From Syngnathus acus (lineage: Eukaryota; Chordata; Actinopteri; Syngnathiformes; Syngnathidae), in the NCBI RefSeq assembly GCF_901709675.1, contig NC_051090.1:5202342-5266341 (forward strand): 64,000 nt of DNA, in the 5' to 3' direction. Of this stretch, positions 1-12,427 are shown piece by piece. The notes beneath the pieces are model-generated. The model was not told the DNA's origin. It saw only the letters and a list, made by a program, of their open reading frames with translations, and ran no database searches. The position numbers and the translations under genes are program-made. Numbering within the stretch: the first letter of the stretch is position 1; each line of letters begins with the position of its first letter.

Positions 1-295
1 TGAGTGTCAGGGGCTATTGGAGTGTGGCTTATAGGGATGAGGGTTTCTATTCAGCAGGCTTTATGGCTTAAAATGTCTTTGTCTTTATCACGGCAACTGG
101 AGCGTGATTAAACAGCACACATTTAATGTAAAACTGAGCAGGCAGTCAACCTTGATTTTATTCTTTTTAAAGAGGTTTTAATGGAAATTTTACCAGAGCA
201 GCCTGCTTGCATACTTTTTTTTTTTGTCTTAAGACATCGTCAAGCACCATGGCCTATTAGCCATGATTAAGTCAAGCAAATCATTGCAAATTGTA

Positions 296-480
296 CAGTG
301 GATTAAAAAAAAGTCTACACACCCTTGGATATGAAATTTTGGTTAAAAATTATAAAAAAAAATCACCTACTGTTATTAATGTGATCTTATAACCTGTAAA
401 TTGTCAATTGAACCTTTTTAATAGGGAAAATAAATACAAACAAGTGAAATAATGCGGTTGCATAAGTGTGCACACCCTCT
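296..480. repeat. Probable dispersed repeat with agtctacacaccc and gtgtgcacaccc blocks
   Basis: The stretch carries agtctacacaccc at about 312-324, gtgatcttataacctgt, and gcggttgcataagtgtgcac ending near 475. These phrases recall an interspersed teleost repeat. Class and boundaries are not known to me, and the copy is AT-rich and diverged. Confidence 0.4.
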
Positions 481-1641
481 TGCTGTCCCGTAGACTTCTT
501 CTGCCTTGATACAGAAACTACTGAATATTCTACAACAAAGTTCGGAGAAAGGGGATTGTTGTAAGGTTCTCAGAAATATGTCTTGGATGTAGCTAACCAA
601 GCTAGCAAACTATTTGAGACCGAAGCAACAGCGCCTCTGCTGGTTGCGGTCACTGACACGCTGAATCAATGTCTATGTAATCAACCATCCAAGATAGCCC
701 CTTTTTATTTTTATTTTTAAACTGCGTTCATGTGGTGTATCACTTACCTCCTAAGGTAAACTTGATATGCAAACACTAAGCCAGCACCGGCGCCGCCTGT
801 GTCATTTTGCGCTCGTGGTCAATGTTTTTCAATCACTTTGCCAATTAGGTGAAACCACAGAGAAAATGTTGAATCGATTTTCAGGGTGGCGTTTGCTGCA
901 CTTCGATTGCCGCCATGTAATGACAGTGCGTCTCGCCTCAGTATTTCCCTACTGAGCACGTTGTGTGTACAGTACACTAATCAAATTCTCTTTTTTTTTT
1001 TTTTTCCTCTCTCCCTCTGCGTGCCGTTGTCCCTGATGCATCTCCAACATCAGGTAAGAAATTGTTCTATCATTCCTCCAATCGATAGCAATATGGCTCG
1101 TAGCTAGCAGCACACTGACACCGTCAACACTCAGAGATTTAGATGCGTGCAAATAGCCGCTGTGATCTTTCACACCCGGCGCCGACAATATTATCAGAGC
1201 CGGCGCCGGAGCGCTGCACTAAATCCACCTCTCGTGCTTTTTTTGTTTGCATCTTTCATCAAGAGCGATACTTCCTTGTGTAATGAAGGCCGTTTGGCGA
1301 GAGCAAGCCTGGGCAGGGTTGTTTTTCGCGACAGTGCCTCCCTCCCTCTCGCAGTTTATGACGAATGGCGGGGCAGCGGGCGGGCTAACTGGGAGGTAAC
1401 GCCTGTTGGTTCGTTAGTAGGCCAGGTCACATGGGCATGGCGCCGTACATATACATCTCAGTGCTCTGGACATAATGGGCACGTATGCGCGAATGTTTTT
1501 TTTGTTTTTGTTTTGTATATATACAGTGTGCTTCCTCTAACATTGAATGCAATTCCTTCCGGGACCTTTTTGACAACAGGAAATAATGGTCATCACGTTC
1601 ATGTTGAAACTTATTAAGAAGGCAGGGGTCACTTTTAATAT

Positions 1642-1660
1642 AAACTCATTCACTGCCGGG
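1642..1660 (+). repeat. Partial copy of the AACTCATTCACT mini-element end
   Basis: aaactcattcactgcc matches the terminus of the element at 12358-12427 (one end, about 16 bases). The rest is not recognisable. Confidence 0.4.
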
Positions 1661-2135
1661 CAGATTGTTTCACCAAAAATCAAGTTTCTGACCTAAAAGC
1701 AAGGGAAAACCTTTTCTATTGACTTCTTAGATGATTACGCTTGTTGCTGTTGTAATTTTTCTTGGCTTATGGGTTACTTTATTCCCCTTATGAGACAGAG
1801 ATGGAGTTTTTGATGTTCAGACTGATAATAAAAAAACAAATATTCTGGCTTTGTAGTGGTTAGGCCGCAATATGTAGCGATTAGCTTAATTCAGGTTCTA
1901 TGTTTGTCGTCACCTTTTTCCGTGGGAATGAATGCTGGTCTTGCACTGATCATGCCGGTTGAGCATCACTTATTAATGAGAAAAGCAAATGCTTCAAGCT
2001 AATCTCCAAGTTGCTAACTCGGTGTTCAAGCTGAAGCTTGCAATCAATAGACTCAACATAATCGCTTCTCTTTCCTTCATTAGCTCAGTCACAGCCACCC
2101 CCCCCCCATTGTTCTTTTTATGTCCCCGTCACTGA

Positions 2136-2136
<1 letters not shown>

Positions 2137-2210
<74 letters not shown>
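2137..2210 (+). repeat. (AC)37 microsatellite
   Basis: 74 bases of uninterrupted AC, the longest dinucleotide array in the window. Its uninterrupted state predicts high length polymorphism. The Thr-His and Val-Cys runs in frames across it are not real proteins. Confidence 0.99.
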
Positions 2211-2213
<3 letters not shown>

Positions 2214-2359
2214 CCATCCTGACTAAAGGCTCTCCGAGGGCCACGGCCCGAACTGCTGGCCCTGTCTGTCTATTAATAAATGGCATTAACCACCTGGTCC
2301 ATCGGGGACTATTCATTTTCAAGATGAAGTGCCCAAAAGTACAACACAATGCCGTCTCC

Positions 2360-2417
2360 TTTTTTTTTTTTTTTTTTTTTCTCTCCTCCTCCTTTTACTT
2401 TTTTTTTTTTTCTTTTT
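2360..2417 (+). repeat. Pyrimidine (T-rich) tract
   Basis: A T run of about 20, then ctctcctcctcc, then a second T run of about 13. Low-complexity homopyrimidine sequence. Confidence 0.9.
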
Positions 2418-5082
2418 ACGGCTTCCTCATTACTGCTCGGGGCAGCTCAAGCCTCATCAGCGGGCCGCCTTCCCCGTTAGCCCATCGTCCTTCTGCCTTT
2501 AACCACTTCGCTTCCCTTTACTACACATCAGCAAAGAAGAAAAAATCAAAAGTAGAGCCAGACAAATGAAGAAAAAAACTTTCTTCCCACTGTAAAAATT
2601 AATATTGTTCGTTAATCATGGTTTTCGTTGGCTTTAATTTTACATAATAAAATGGTGAATTAATTTATTCCAGGCGCAAAATGTCTCCGTCATATAACTC
2701 ATTGCATTGTATTTATCAATGATTCTCCAAGTCTGGCAGGGGCATCCTCTAGTGGTACACAAAAGAATGACAGCCTGAGCACAGTTCAGTTATATTTAAC
2801 CTTTCAGAACAATATACAGTATGGTATTAGCTTTTTATTATTATTAGAACTGTTGTCTGTGAAACTTTCACTCTGTACCTTTGAAGAACTAAGTATGTCG
2901 AGTCTTGATTTATAATATCTTAGTCTTGTATAGTGTGGCCTGAAATAACTTACTTACATTAGCATCATTTGGCTAGCTCATTAAGTGTTTACAATTTATT
3001 GCGGAATAGACCAACTCTCATCACAGTTAAGTTGCATTTGCTGTTCTGCGGTTGTTTTAATTGAATTATTATAAGACACATTAGCTATCATGCGTGTCAT
3101 TATCACTATCTACAAAAATATCTTTGGGCAACCAGCCAGATGCCGACAATTTACGACGACAGTGTAGCATCTGAATTAAACAACAAGCCGAAGAAAAATC
3201 AAGACACAGATCCTGCCGCTGCTCAATCACGTAAAGTGTCACGAAACCTGGCAACATATCACACCCATGATGATTTGGACCCCCACCAACGTATTCAAAT
3301 TTGGGGTCGCCCGCCTTCCAACCGTCGGCCCAGCGCAGCGCTTTCAACAGGCACTAATAGCATTTGCAAAAGCGAGCACGTCCCTTTCACACTGATCTAA
3401 TCAGCATCATCATCAACTTTACATGCAATGTGGTACCAGGGGTGTTTCATTTGGAGCAATTTCAGTCCCCCAACCATGCTACATTGACTCTGGAGCTGCA
3501 CAATAAGCTGCCCACACCAATTTACTGTGATGCATGACAACGCTAAGTCGTTTAGAGCATCACGTTTAGGGCCTGCGCTTGGCTTTAATGACTATCATTG
3601 TAAATAACTTGACAATCACGCTTACTAACGCTACAAAGGGCAGGCAATATCAGGAAAAAAAAAAATACGACGACACAGGTTTGATTGGTTTGTCATTTTT
3701 AGTCTATATAAATTTTGGGGGATTTTTCTTTCTTTTTTTCTTTCAAATCGATGAATCAAATCGTAGGAACTTGTCGGTGCCTGTGTCTGAATGTCAAAAT
3801 ATTTGTTCCGAATATGTTTTTGCAGTCCTCGGCAATCGGGTGATGGCTTGAAGTTGGTTGAGAAAGCGCCTCATTATACTCACCCAGTCACAGTTATTCT
3901 CTATGAAGTGCAGATAAAAGCGAGGAGAGGGAGAGAGAAAGCGGAGCGCTAGAAAAAAAGAACACTAGAAAAAGAATAGTGTGAAAAGAGTCTTTTAAAA
4001 AGGAGAAATGTGGAAACAAAAGGGTGTGCATTAAAAGATGGGCGTAGGAAGGAAAGCACCGTGTTTTCTTTTCCCCTGTTTTTTTTTTTTAAAGACACAA
4101 AAAAGATGAAATTATGCCAAGACGGCAACGCCCCTGACTCGTTTATCAGCTGAGCTGAATGTTTTCAAGTCTCCAGCTCTAGTTTTCAAGTCTGAAGACA
4201 ATTTCAAATGGCTGCATGCTGATATGGACAATGAAAAGCTCAATGCTTTTTGCCCTCATTGTCTTTGTATGTTTGAAGCATTTTTTTTTTTTTTTTTTTG
4301 TTCCTAGTATGTACAATATTCTCTGCTCTGTTAACGTCTATACAGTAAACATTCCACTTGACAACATACATAATTGCAAACGAGTAAAACAGTGACCTAA
4401 AACAGAAAGGTGTCACCACACATTACACCATGTGTGGTCTTCCTAGCATGTCTGCATATTTTTGTTTATTAATGGCAACTCTCAATCCAGAGAGGCGGAC
4501 GTTTCCATCTCGCTAATCATCAATTCCGTCAGTGCCCACGCAGTTAGGCTTTTACACATTGCTTCGTGCACAAAGCTAACAAGAAAGCCCGTAATGTTGT
4601 GTGCAGTGTCTGCAAACACACACACACTCAGGTCGGTGGTTTGTAATGTGCCGTCAGTTTCCAAAGGACAGATGTGTGGTTCTGTTTTTGTGGAGCGCCA
4701 TGCGTCAATCACGATGCCTTCATCAACCATCTGGTGCTCTGTCGGTAGACGCCAGAGTGTGATGACATTAAGACAATGACAAATGTTTATGGGGATTTGT
4801 TTTGCCTTTTCAATGGGATCCGCACGCTAACTTAGCCGTATGATATTGAAAATTGCAATAACAGTCAAAAGGAAACCTGTCGAAACATCTTTTATATGAT
4901 GATCGATGCATTAGATAATTGTATGTTTCATATGTTTGGACAAATATTCGCTCAGAATGTTTTCGTAATGAAACAGCGAAACTTTGGTTTAGCTAGGTTT
5001 CCATCAAACCTGATTATGGATGGAACTAAAATCTCACTTACAGAGCGGATTAGAAACATGGAAAAGTATTTGTGTACGCTTA
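2418..5082. other. Intron, no gene seen
   Basis: AT-rich unique sequence with T/A homopolymers at about 3656, 3732, 4079 and 4279, and a purine-rich stretch at 3910-4020. Nothing coding is recognised. Confidence 0.5.
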
Positions 5083-5151
5083 CGGCCACCCCTCAGTGAG
5101 ATCATTTGTCACCCTGGCCACCCCACTGAAAGTTTCTAGCTCCGCCCCTGA
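5083..5151 (-). mobile_element. Transposon end with CAGGGGCGGAGCTAG terminus
   Basis: On the minus strand the sequence starts at the CAGGGGCGGAGCTAG block (5136-5150), then a gtggggtggccagggtg-type stretch and a second gaggggtggcc. This resembles the end of an interspersed hAT-like repeat found in many fish genomes. Only one end was recognised. Confidence 0.45.
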
Positions 5152-5597
5152 ATCCCCCCCATTACCATATGTGTGTCACCACATGACAACCATATTTCAA
5201 GCGTTCCATTTTAGCTATATGCGACATCCCCGAAAGCCGCAGAGAGGAGGCGACTGGCGCTCCGATTGCTGCCTCACTTGACATTCTATCACGTTTGAAT
5301 ACGCAATCACATAGCTCCCCCAGCAGATGAAATGGCATCCGGTTGACTCGCCTTTTTCCCCGCGCACGCATGTTGCGAGGCCCGCCCGTGTCGTATGTGT
5401 ATGAGATGAGCAACCCCTGGGATCTGCTCTGTGATGAAACATTCACGAAGAGTTGCCAGAGGAGCGCGTCGGGCGGCCGGCTGTAAAATGAAGCTCCGCA
5501 GAAGCAATCTACACTCACGGAGACCTATCGCTTTCATTACTGTCGAAGCTCTGCGATTCAAAGGCTGTATTTTAAGATAAACGCTACGCCGGACAGT

Positions 5598-5623
5598 GGG
5601 CGGGGCTTACGGCTCATTTGCAT
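5598..5623 (+). promoter_or_regulatory. GC box plus POU octamer
   Basis: GGGCGGGGC at 5598-5606 (Sp/KLF) is followed 9 bases later by ATTTGCAT at 5616-5623 (POU octamer). The pair lies in a CpG-containing stretch (5220-5720). It may be a regulatory element or part of an unrecognised repeat. Confidence 0.25.
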
Positions 5624-5982
5624 ACTTGAGGCGCCTGGTGAAAACGCGCCGTCTTTCAGGTTCACGCGGAATCTCGGATAAAACGCATTAGCGAGGCGTT
5701 TGTAGTTTGCCGGCCATACGTTACAGTGCTCGCCCACTATGTATGTTAAATGAAGATAAATAGATTACATTAATCGTACAGTATCTGCGCAAAAAGCAAG
5801 TGATTAATGCAACCGTTTGCTGATTCAGAGCCTGCGATGATTTACGAGCACTTTTATTGCTGATTACGTTCCGCCGTGCACATTGTTCATCCCGAGTGGG
5901 AACATTCCACGTGAGCACAAGAGCACAAGGTTCATCCCAGTAAGTTGGTTTAGCCAATCGGGCAAACAAGGAAGCTTCGAGA

Positions 5983-6004
5983 CCCCCCCCCCCCCCCCCC
6001 CCCC
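5983..6004 (+). repeat. (C)22 homopolymer
   Basis: 22 consecutive C on the + strand. Such tracts may form G4/i-motif structures and are prone to length errors in assembly. Confidence 0.95.
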
Positions 6005-6630
6005 TCAACGTCCCATCACCGAATGAACCGACCCATCCCACCCCTGTCCTGCACATAACATTTGAGCAATTAAACATTGACTGATGTCCTGACTGATCAA
6101 GGATACTGGGCCAAGGTGAAGCCCAGTGAACAGTGTCACATTGCTTTATGGTTCCTCCCTACTGCAAGCTCACTCATGGAAGCTGACGCTGACGCTGCCC
6201 CGGACGGAAAAAATGTCAACATTGATCTTGCTCAAATAATGGAAGGGAAAAAAAAAAGAACATTTCTTTTCTCCCCTCCTATATTTCCTCATACGTTTGG
6301 TGCCATCTTCAGAGAAGCACCAAAACTGAGTTTGTGTGAAGAGAAGAAAAAAACGGATTGTGAGGTTGTAAATGCAAGTCGAAATGAATAACAACCTCTG
6401 AGATTAAATCAGAGATGCGAGTTGACCTTTGACTTGTTTGCATTCTGAATCCCTTTCGGTTTTCACGACAGCCAGGGCTGCAAATTGAAAGCATCCAAGC
6501 TCATCTCTAGACTTCAACCCTATAGAGCATGCATTTGATCTGACGAAGACAAACATTGCGAGATTCCATTTGATTTTTAAAGACAGCAATAACTGCAATG
6601 TAATGGATTTTTTTTTTCTGGTGTCAAAAG

Positions 6631-6946
6631 ATTAAAGATTAAGATTAAAGTCCCAATGATCGTCACACACACACCTGGGTGTGGTGAAATTTGTCCTCTG
6701 CATTTAACCCATCCCCGTGTGATTTTAATCCATCCCCTGGGGGAGAGGGGAGCAGTGAGCAGCAGCGGTGCCGCGCTCGGGAATCAGTTGGTGATCTAAC
6801 CCCCCAATTCCAACCCTTAATGCTGAGTGCCAAGCAGGGAGGCAATGGGTCCCATTTTTATAGTCTTTGGTATGACCCGGCCGGGGTTTGAACCCACAAC
6901 CTTCCAGTCTCAGGGCGGACACTCTACCACTAGGCCACTGAGCTGG
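6631..6946 (-). mobile_element. tRNA-derived SINE, near full length
   Basis: On the minus strand the element starts near 6946. It shows a pol III A box (TGGCCTAGTGG, about 6930-6940) and a B box (GGTTCAAACCC, about 6884-6894), then a tRNA-unrelated body, and ends in a tail of attaaag-type units on the + strand at 6631-6650. The pol III promoter and simple-repeat tail are diagnostic of a tRNA-derived SINE. The body resembles a SINE common in percomorph fish, but I cannot assign the family name. No clear target-site duplication was identified. Confidence 0.85.
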
Positions 6947-9900
6947 TCAGGAGGCATATTTTCCTTTGTGACATGGCTATCGATTCCTGATCGGGCCTGG
7001 AAGCGTCGGATGAGTAGTGGAACGCACACCCCCCAGGGCTAAAGGGTCAAAGGTGCAATGCTGAAGGGTACGGCCCACCCGCCGTAGAGTTCTCTTGGCC
7101 CTACGATGTCCTCTACGTAAATGACTCATTTCATTAAAATGATTTAATGGAACCCTCCTCCCGGGTTGCTGTCATTGCATGACTTTTTAACAGTCTCTCA
7201 CTATCGGCGAGCCACGCCGACCCAGCCCCTCCCACCCCTCTCTCCAGCAGAGAGAAGAACATAACTCAGGTCGGGTCCATAAAAGCGTCAGGACGGCCAC
7301 ACGCATGGACCTTGCATTATCGGGTCAGCCCGGACTTCATTACCACAATTAGACCGAGGTGCCGGTGGCCGGCTTAATGGCCGACCGCGCGACCAATTTC
7401 CTACTCGGCCGTGTCTCTCTTTGACCGCGGAGCGATTGCGAGCCCGCAAAATACGGCACGCCTCCATTAGACGGCGTGTTCAAAAAGCACTCGGCGAGCG
7501 TTGCCAGAAACGAGCCCGGATGAATGATTGCAGGCCAGCGCACAAGTGCCAAATTGGTATGTGACACCGAGTTGGTTCCGGCGGGAAGCAGAAGCGCTAA
7601 ATTACAGTCAGTAGCTTTTTCGGGGTTGCAGAAGATCAAGTCGGTAAAAGTTTCTGAAACAATAGTTTGGACTAAAGGAATAAAAAAAAAAAACAGAAAG
7701 CTAAGCCTAATCTAATATGTGCAAGGCTGTCAGAGGGGTGGGAGGGGCTCTGAGGGAAATATTGTGCATGTGAAAGGCCTTTGGAGGATTAGAGTGAAAG
7801 GCCAGACAGGGAGAGAGAGAGTCTAACATAATAAAGGCAGAGCAGCTGTTCAAAAGAGGACAAATGGGGAGATGAAATGAAAAGTGCGAGGGAAAGATTG
7901 CGGGAAGACGAGAGGCTGTATTTTTAGGAATTAAAGATTTATCGAGAGGAAATGATGGGAGAGAAAGTGGATGGTGAGGAGGTGGAGGAGGGATGTACAT
8001 ATACCTTTTGTTCTTTTGGGGGAAAAGAAATGCCTCAAAGAATTCCGTCCTTGTCATGTTCACGTGCGCTTGGACAGCCTCCCTCAATCAAAATGATGGA
8101 AAGCGAAAGACGGCGGAATATACGAGATTTGCTAGGCCGACTGACGCCTGTGAATGCAACGCGCCAGTCGGAGATGGACTGAGCAGGATCTTCCATTCAT
8201 TCATAAAGCAGTTGACATGGTTGATTTCAGGGTGGCCTTGCAGGATGCCTGTCTAAAAAAAATAAATAAAAATCTTTGAGCACGTGCTAGGCATGATGGA
8301 GCCACTCACTAGACGATGTCCACTATATGACCTTCCTAACCTCCGAATGTCACTAGAAGCTTGAGACAAAAGCAAAGTCAGTGATTTCAACCGCCACTTC
8401 CCACCTCCTCTTGACATTACTTAAAGGTGACAAGATTGACTTTTTTCTTGTCGGTACGGCACTTATACCCTGAAAAAAAGTTTGCCGCCATGAAAAGAGT
8501 CCTCTTTAAAATATTCATACATGTTACAAATGTATTAATTTTAATTTGTGGTGCAAATTTCCTCATTTTATTAAGCTTATTTTCTGTTATTAACGGTAAT
8601 GTCGACTGTTTGTCGAGAACACTGATACCTTATTTCCTGTGGAAGGCAATTTCTAATAATTGTTCCTGGGGGGGTTAAGACCTAAATAGAAATAAACGGC
8701 TTCTTTTTATTGGAAGCATTAATGTACGCCAACAGTAGAATACATTCCACGATCATCCCAAGTGTCCGCACAAAATCTGAATTTATTCAAATTTGCGCAG
8801 CCGTACTACATGTATTATGCAACATTAAATGATATTTCAATAGTCATTAATAAAGCTCGGCGAGGATGTGTGTGTGTGTGTGTTGCTAAGGTGCGAAAGC
8901 TTGTCCTTCAAAATATTATTTATTCCCAGATTGTGTTCTGCCGAGTAAGACCGCGGGGATAATGGCAGACCTAATAATTGTGTGTTTTGTGCGGAAACTG
9001 CAGGGAGTTGTCTTTCACTTTTAAATGAGACATATGAGGTCATTTTGCTCCAAATTAAAGCAGTCTCCTCGTGTCTTAATAGAAATAAAAATCAAGTCAA
9101 AATTATTGTAAATATTACATTTTGTATTGTCGGTGTGGCTTTGTGTTACCATGACGACTGCTGAGTGGAGAAACATAGTTTATTTTTTTTATACATGGCT
9201 ATGCTAGCTAATGCTATAATTGTAAACAAACAGACTTTTTGATATGTCCCCTTTTCCAAAGTTTGTGAAGGAGCCCTGAGTGCCTTCTGTTGAGCGCACT
9301 ATTGAAATATTTGTTTGCACACCCCGGTGGCATTTAATCTCCTGTTGTTCATCAGTTTTCACTTGATTTATTTCTTCACCTTCGCCTATTTATTGAATTT
9401 AATTACAGCTCAAATCCCAATGCAAACCTGCTGCTTTTAGAGGCGGAGAGGGGGTGGGGGGTACGAACACTGATCCTTTCCAGACAAATGGCCTCCTCCT
9501 TCCCAAAGACATGCAGTGCGTGCCCTCTTTTATTCACGCTTACATCGGGCCAAACGCACGGCGTCGCAAATTAGCCGTCGAGGTTCGTAAATCAGGTCGC
9601 GGGCTTGAGCGTACCGCTGCGACACACATCCTCCGGAATTTCTGGCAAAGCATGTGCGGTGCATCCGCGGCCTCACTGACCACATAAAATATCGGCCAGT
9701 TAATTAGGCAGTAATCGTGCAATGTGCTCTTCTTTTTAATGTGCCACGCATCGGGCCATAAAGAGGCCGGAGCCAGGGCTGCTGGGGGAGGGGAGGGGCG
9801 CTGACGTAGGTGCCGGAGCGTCAACCCATTTCAGGTCCACATTACGGCCAGAGGTCACATATATTTATTTTTTTTGAAGGCAGAGTGCTTTATGTCTCTG

Positions 9901-10978
9901 AAAGGGCTAATGAAAGAGGCAGTCACCTTTACCGACCGTGTGTCTTTTCCTCATCCCACTTTAAATAGCAGTTTAGTGCTTCAATGATAACATAAAATGT
10001 ACGTTCCCTGTCATTTATTTGCCTTCTAAGCACTTCTTTTCGGTCAGCAGATGATCTTAGATGAACTCTATTCTGAGGAGCTGGCAACAGAAAGGCAGCG
10101 TGAGATTTAGGTCTGGTCATGTCCACCTCGAAACCTTTCGCTCGGTTCGACTTTGTGCTTGGAGAAGCACTAAACTTGCAGGCGGGATTCTTTGTGCATA
10201 TTTGCTGAAGGCAGCAGACAGCCGGGATGAGACAATAGAGCGCTTTAATTGTGCCTTCTGTAGGGTGATTGAACGAGTCCGGACAAGGTCGGCGGGGTCA
10301 CCAGATCGAACGCAAGCTGTTCTCTTGTAGGCCGGGTTGACCTCTGAACAATGGAAGAAAAAAAAAAAATCGGTTGCCGATACAAATTGTTACTATGAGC
10401 AAGCTTCTACTACCCTACAGGCAATTATTTGTAGGTATCTTTAAATAAATATTATACGGTGGTGGGTTGTCAGTTTCCGTTTGCGTCAAGCTAGCATGCT
10501 GGCTAAAATTGTTTTCGAGCGTTATGTGAAATTTTATTATTTGCGTTGAGCGATTAAATATGTAGTTGTTTATGGAAGAAGCATGGTGTTGGTATTTTAT
10601 GATCCTCTCCATTTGAAGTGCTTTGACATTTTGTGGCGGGTACACCCAATTTCAATAAAAAAAATTAAGTGTTATTTGCATGGCTCTGTCCTTATCACTT
10701 AATGTTATAGCAAATGTGATTAATAAAACTATGTCAGCGATTATTGCGTAAAATATGATTAGTTAATTAGAAAGCAGTAAAGCACAAAAGAAATTCGACC
10801 AAATTACAGTCATTGCCAACAGGTTCATTAAAAAAAAAATCTAATTCATGAACATTTTATTCTCAAAAGTTTAGAGAGACTTTAGTGGCGTAATGTATGT
10901 GTGTCCTTACAAGTAACTTTGCACGGACAGAGCATGTGACTTCACCATGTGCTTATGTATCCTCAGGTCAGAATGCTT
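6947..10978. other. Intron with two CpG-rich stretches, no gene seen
   Basis: 7190-7520 and 9530-9830 are richer in G+C and CpG than their surroundings. The second holds gccagttaattaggcagtaa near 9693 and may be regulatory. 7790-8000 is purine-rich. The remainder is ordinary AT-rich intron. Confidence 0.5.
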
Positions 10979-11014
10979 GTGTGTGTGTGTGTGTGTGTGT
11001 ATGTGTGTATGTGT
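10979..11014 (+). repeat. (GT)n microsatellite, interrupted
   Basis: About 36 bases of GT with two ATGTGTGT interruptions. It lies about 150 bp from a (CA)n array and could pair with it as an inverted repeat. Confidence 0.95.
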
Positions 11015-11160
11015 GAGTCATTGCTGCCATTCTGCAGGGTGTGCATCCAAACAGCAGTGAGACAGTGATATGACAGTGATGGCTCCTTAGCCCGGGGCCA
11101 CAGCTGGGAGGCCCGAGACACACCCACGCCACTGACCTTCACTGTCACCACTGCAGCAAG

Positions 11161-11199
11161 CACGCACACACACACACACACACACATTACACACACACA
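11161..11199 (+). repeat. (CA)n microsatellite, interrupted
   Basis: CA units with a GC and a TT interruption; inverted partner of the GT array at 10979-11014. Confidence 0.95.
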
Positions 11200-11730
11200 G
11201 CTTTTCTTTCCGCTCATGTTAGAGGACATTGCATTACAGCGGAGAATTACCAACCCTAACTGCAAAATTACTTCTCACATGAATAGACAGTGCACCTTTT
11301 TTTTGCTATTTAATCAAAATCAGACATAATATTGTGTGACTTGATGTATTTAATTCAGATAAAGATTTCTACAAATCGTATCTACTGTGGAAAAAAAAAA
11401 AAACGGTGCACGCACGCACACTCTTGTCCTCCATTGTTGGCCACTTCTCGTCTGAATGAGTCAGATGTGATCGGGCAGGCCACAGTGAATCACCAGCGTT
11501 ATGAGTCAGTCGCTTTGTGGCACGCACAGGCTCTCCTATGCAAGTCCATATATGCACCCCCCTCCCTCTCCCCCGCCCCCTCCTTTCATGTTTCATCTCA
11601 CACCCCCGCATGAAGTACTTCAAGTCCGCTTCTGCTCATCAAACACGAAAGCTGTTTTCATTCTTTTTTTTTTTTTGTGCGTTTTACATCGTTCAAGTGA
11701 TTCACTCGCCTGTCATTCGGTGACAGTGCG

Positions 11731-11860
11731 AACGTGAATGATCGTCCGCCTCTGTATGGGCGATTGATTGGTGACTAGTTTGCGGTGTAGTCGGCCTTTA
11801 GCCTTCGGCTCGCCGCGACCCTGACGAATAGAAGTGGGAAAGAAGATGGATGGATGAATG
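11731..11860 (+). mobile_element. L2-like LINE/SINE 3' end fragment with ATGG tail
   Basis: The stretch follows the widespread fish pattern: gtgaatgatcgt, a region around gcgattgattggtgactagt, then ccgcgaccctgacgaat, ending in aagatggatggatgaatg. This is the 3' terminus shared by L2-clade LINEs and the SINEs that borrow their tails. It is 5'-truncated and in gene-sense orientation. Confidence 0.75.
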
Positions 11861-12357
11861 TTTTGTTGTTGTTCATGATGATGATGATGATAAGAAAGAA
11901 CAATATCACGGCGTTCAAAAGCTTCTGCACCGAGGCCTGCGCAAAGTCATGATGACCCTCGCCGGCCCGCCGATAAATATTTATGCCCGTCGAGGTTACA
12001 GTTCAGCAGGTTCTGCGCCGGGTTCTTTTGTCAAACAGGTTGACAGATTTGAAGCATGATGCGCATAAGTATGCGGCGCGGCCCACGGCAGCGGGAGAAA
12101 ATGTTAAATTTAACGCCGACTTTTGAACCCAATGCTTCATATTCTGGAGTCTCGGGGCTCTTGTCTCGACTTCTTTTTAACATTTCATCCGAGGTGCTGT
12201 TAATGAAACATAGAGCGATCCTATCCGCCGCGCTCGGATCTATTCTTCATTGGCTACGTGCTGCAGGAAAGCTCACTTGGATGTGAAACTTTGATACCAT
12301 CCAAGAGGTTGATCAATTTAATTTTCATTCATCATACGGTTTTTGCCGCTGTTGTTG

Positions 12358-12427
12358 AACTCATTCACTCCCAATGACGTATTTAAACGTCAGATTCATT
12401 TTCCCTGGGTTGGCAGTGAATGAGTTA
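12358..12427. mobile_element. 70-bp palindromic mini-element (AACTCATTCACT ends)
   Basis: The left end aactcattcactcccaa and the right end ttggcagtgaatgagtta are inverted repeats with one main mismatch. Inside is a second palindrome, gacgtatttaaacgtc. Such small foldback units are dispersed in percomorph genomes. It is too short to encode anything. Confidence 0.6.

Larger units (their letters stand above)
1..2136. other. Intron, no gene seen
   Basis: Apart from the repeat at 296-480 and the short element end at 1642, this is unique-looking intron. Three GGCGCC-centred motifs occur at about 787, 1180 and 1203. A CTCF-like core lies on the minus strand at 630-644 (ccagcagaggcgct, one base short of consensus). 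Confidence 0.5.

Noticed and set aside
1147-1617. Open frame of about 156 codons, + strand
   Set aside because: No domain; hydrophobic runs derive from T-rich sequence.
2120-2569. Open frame with Thr-His repeats
   Set aside because: Simply a translation of the (AC)n microsatellite and T-rich tract.
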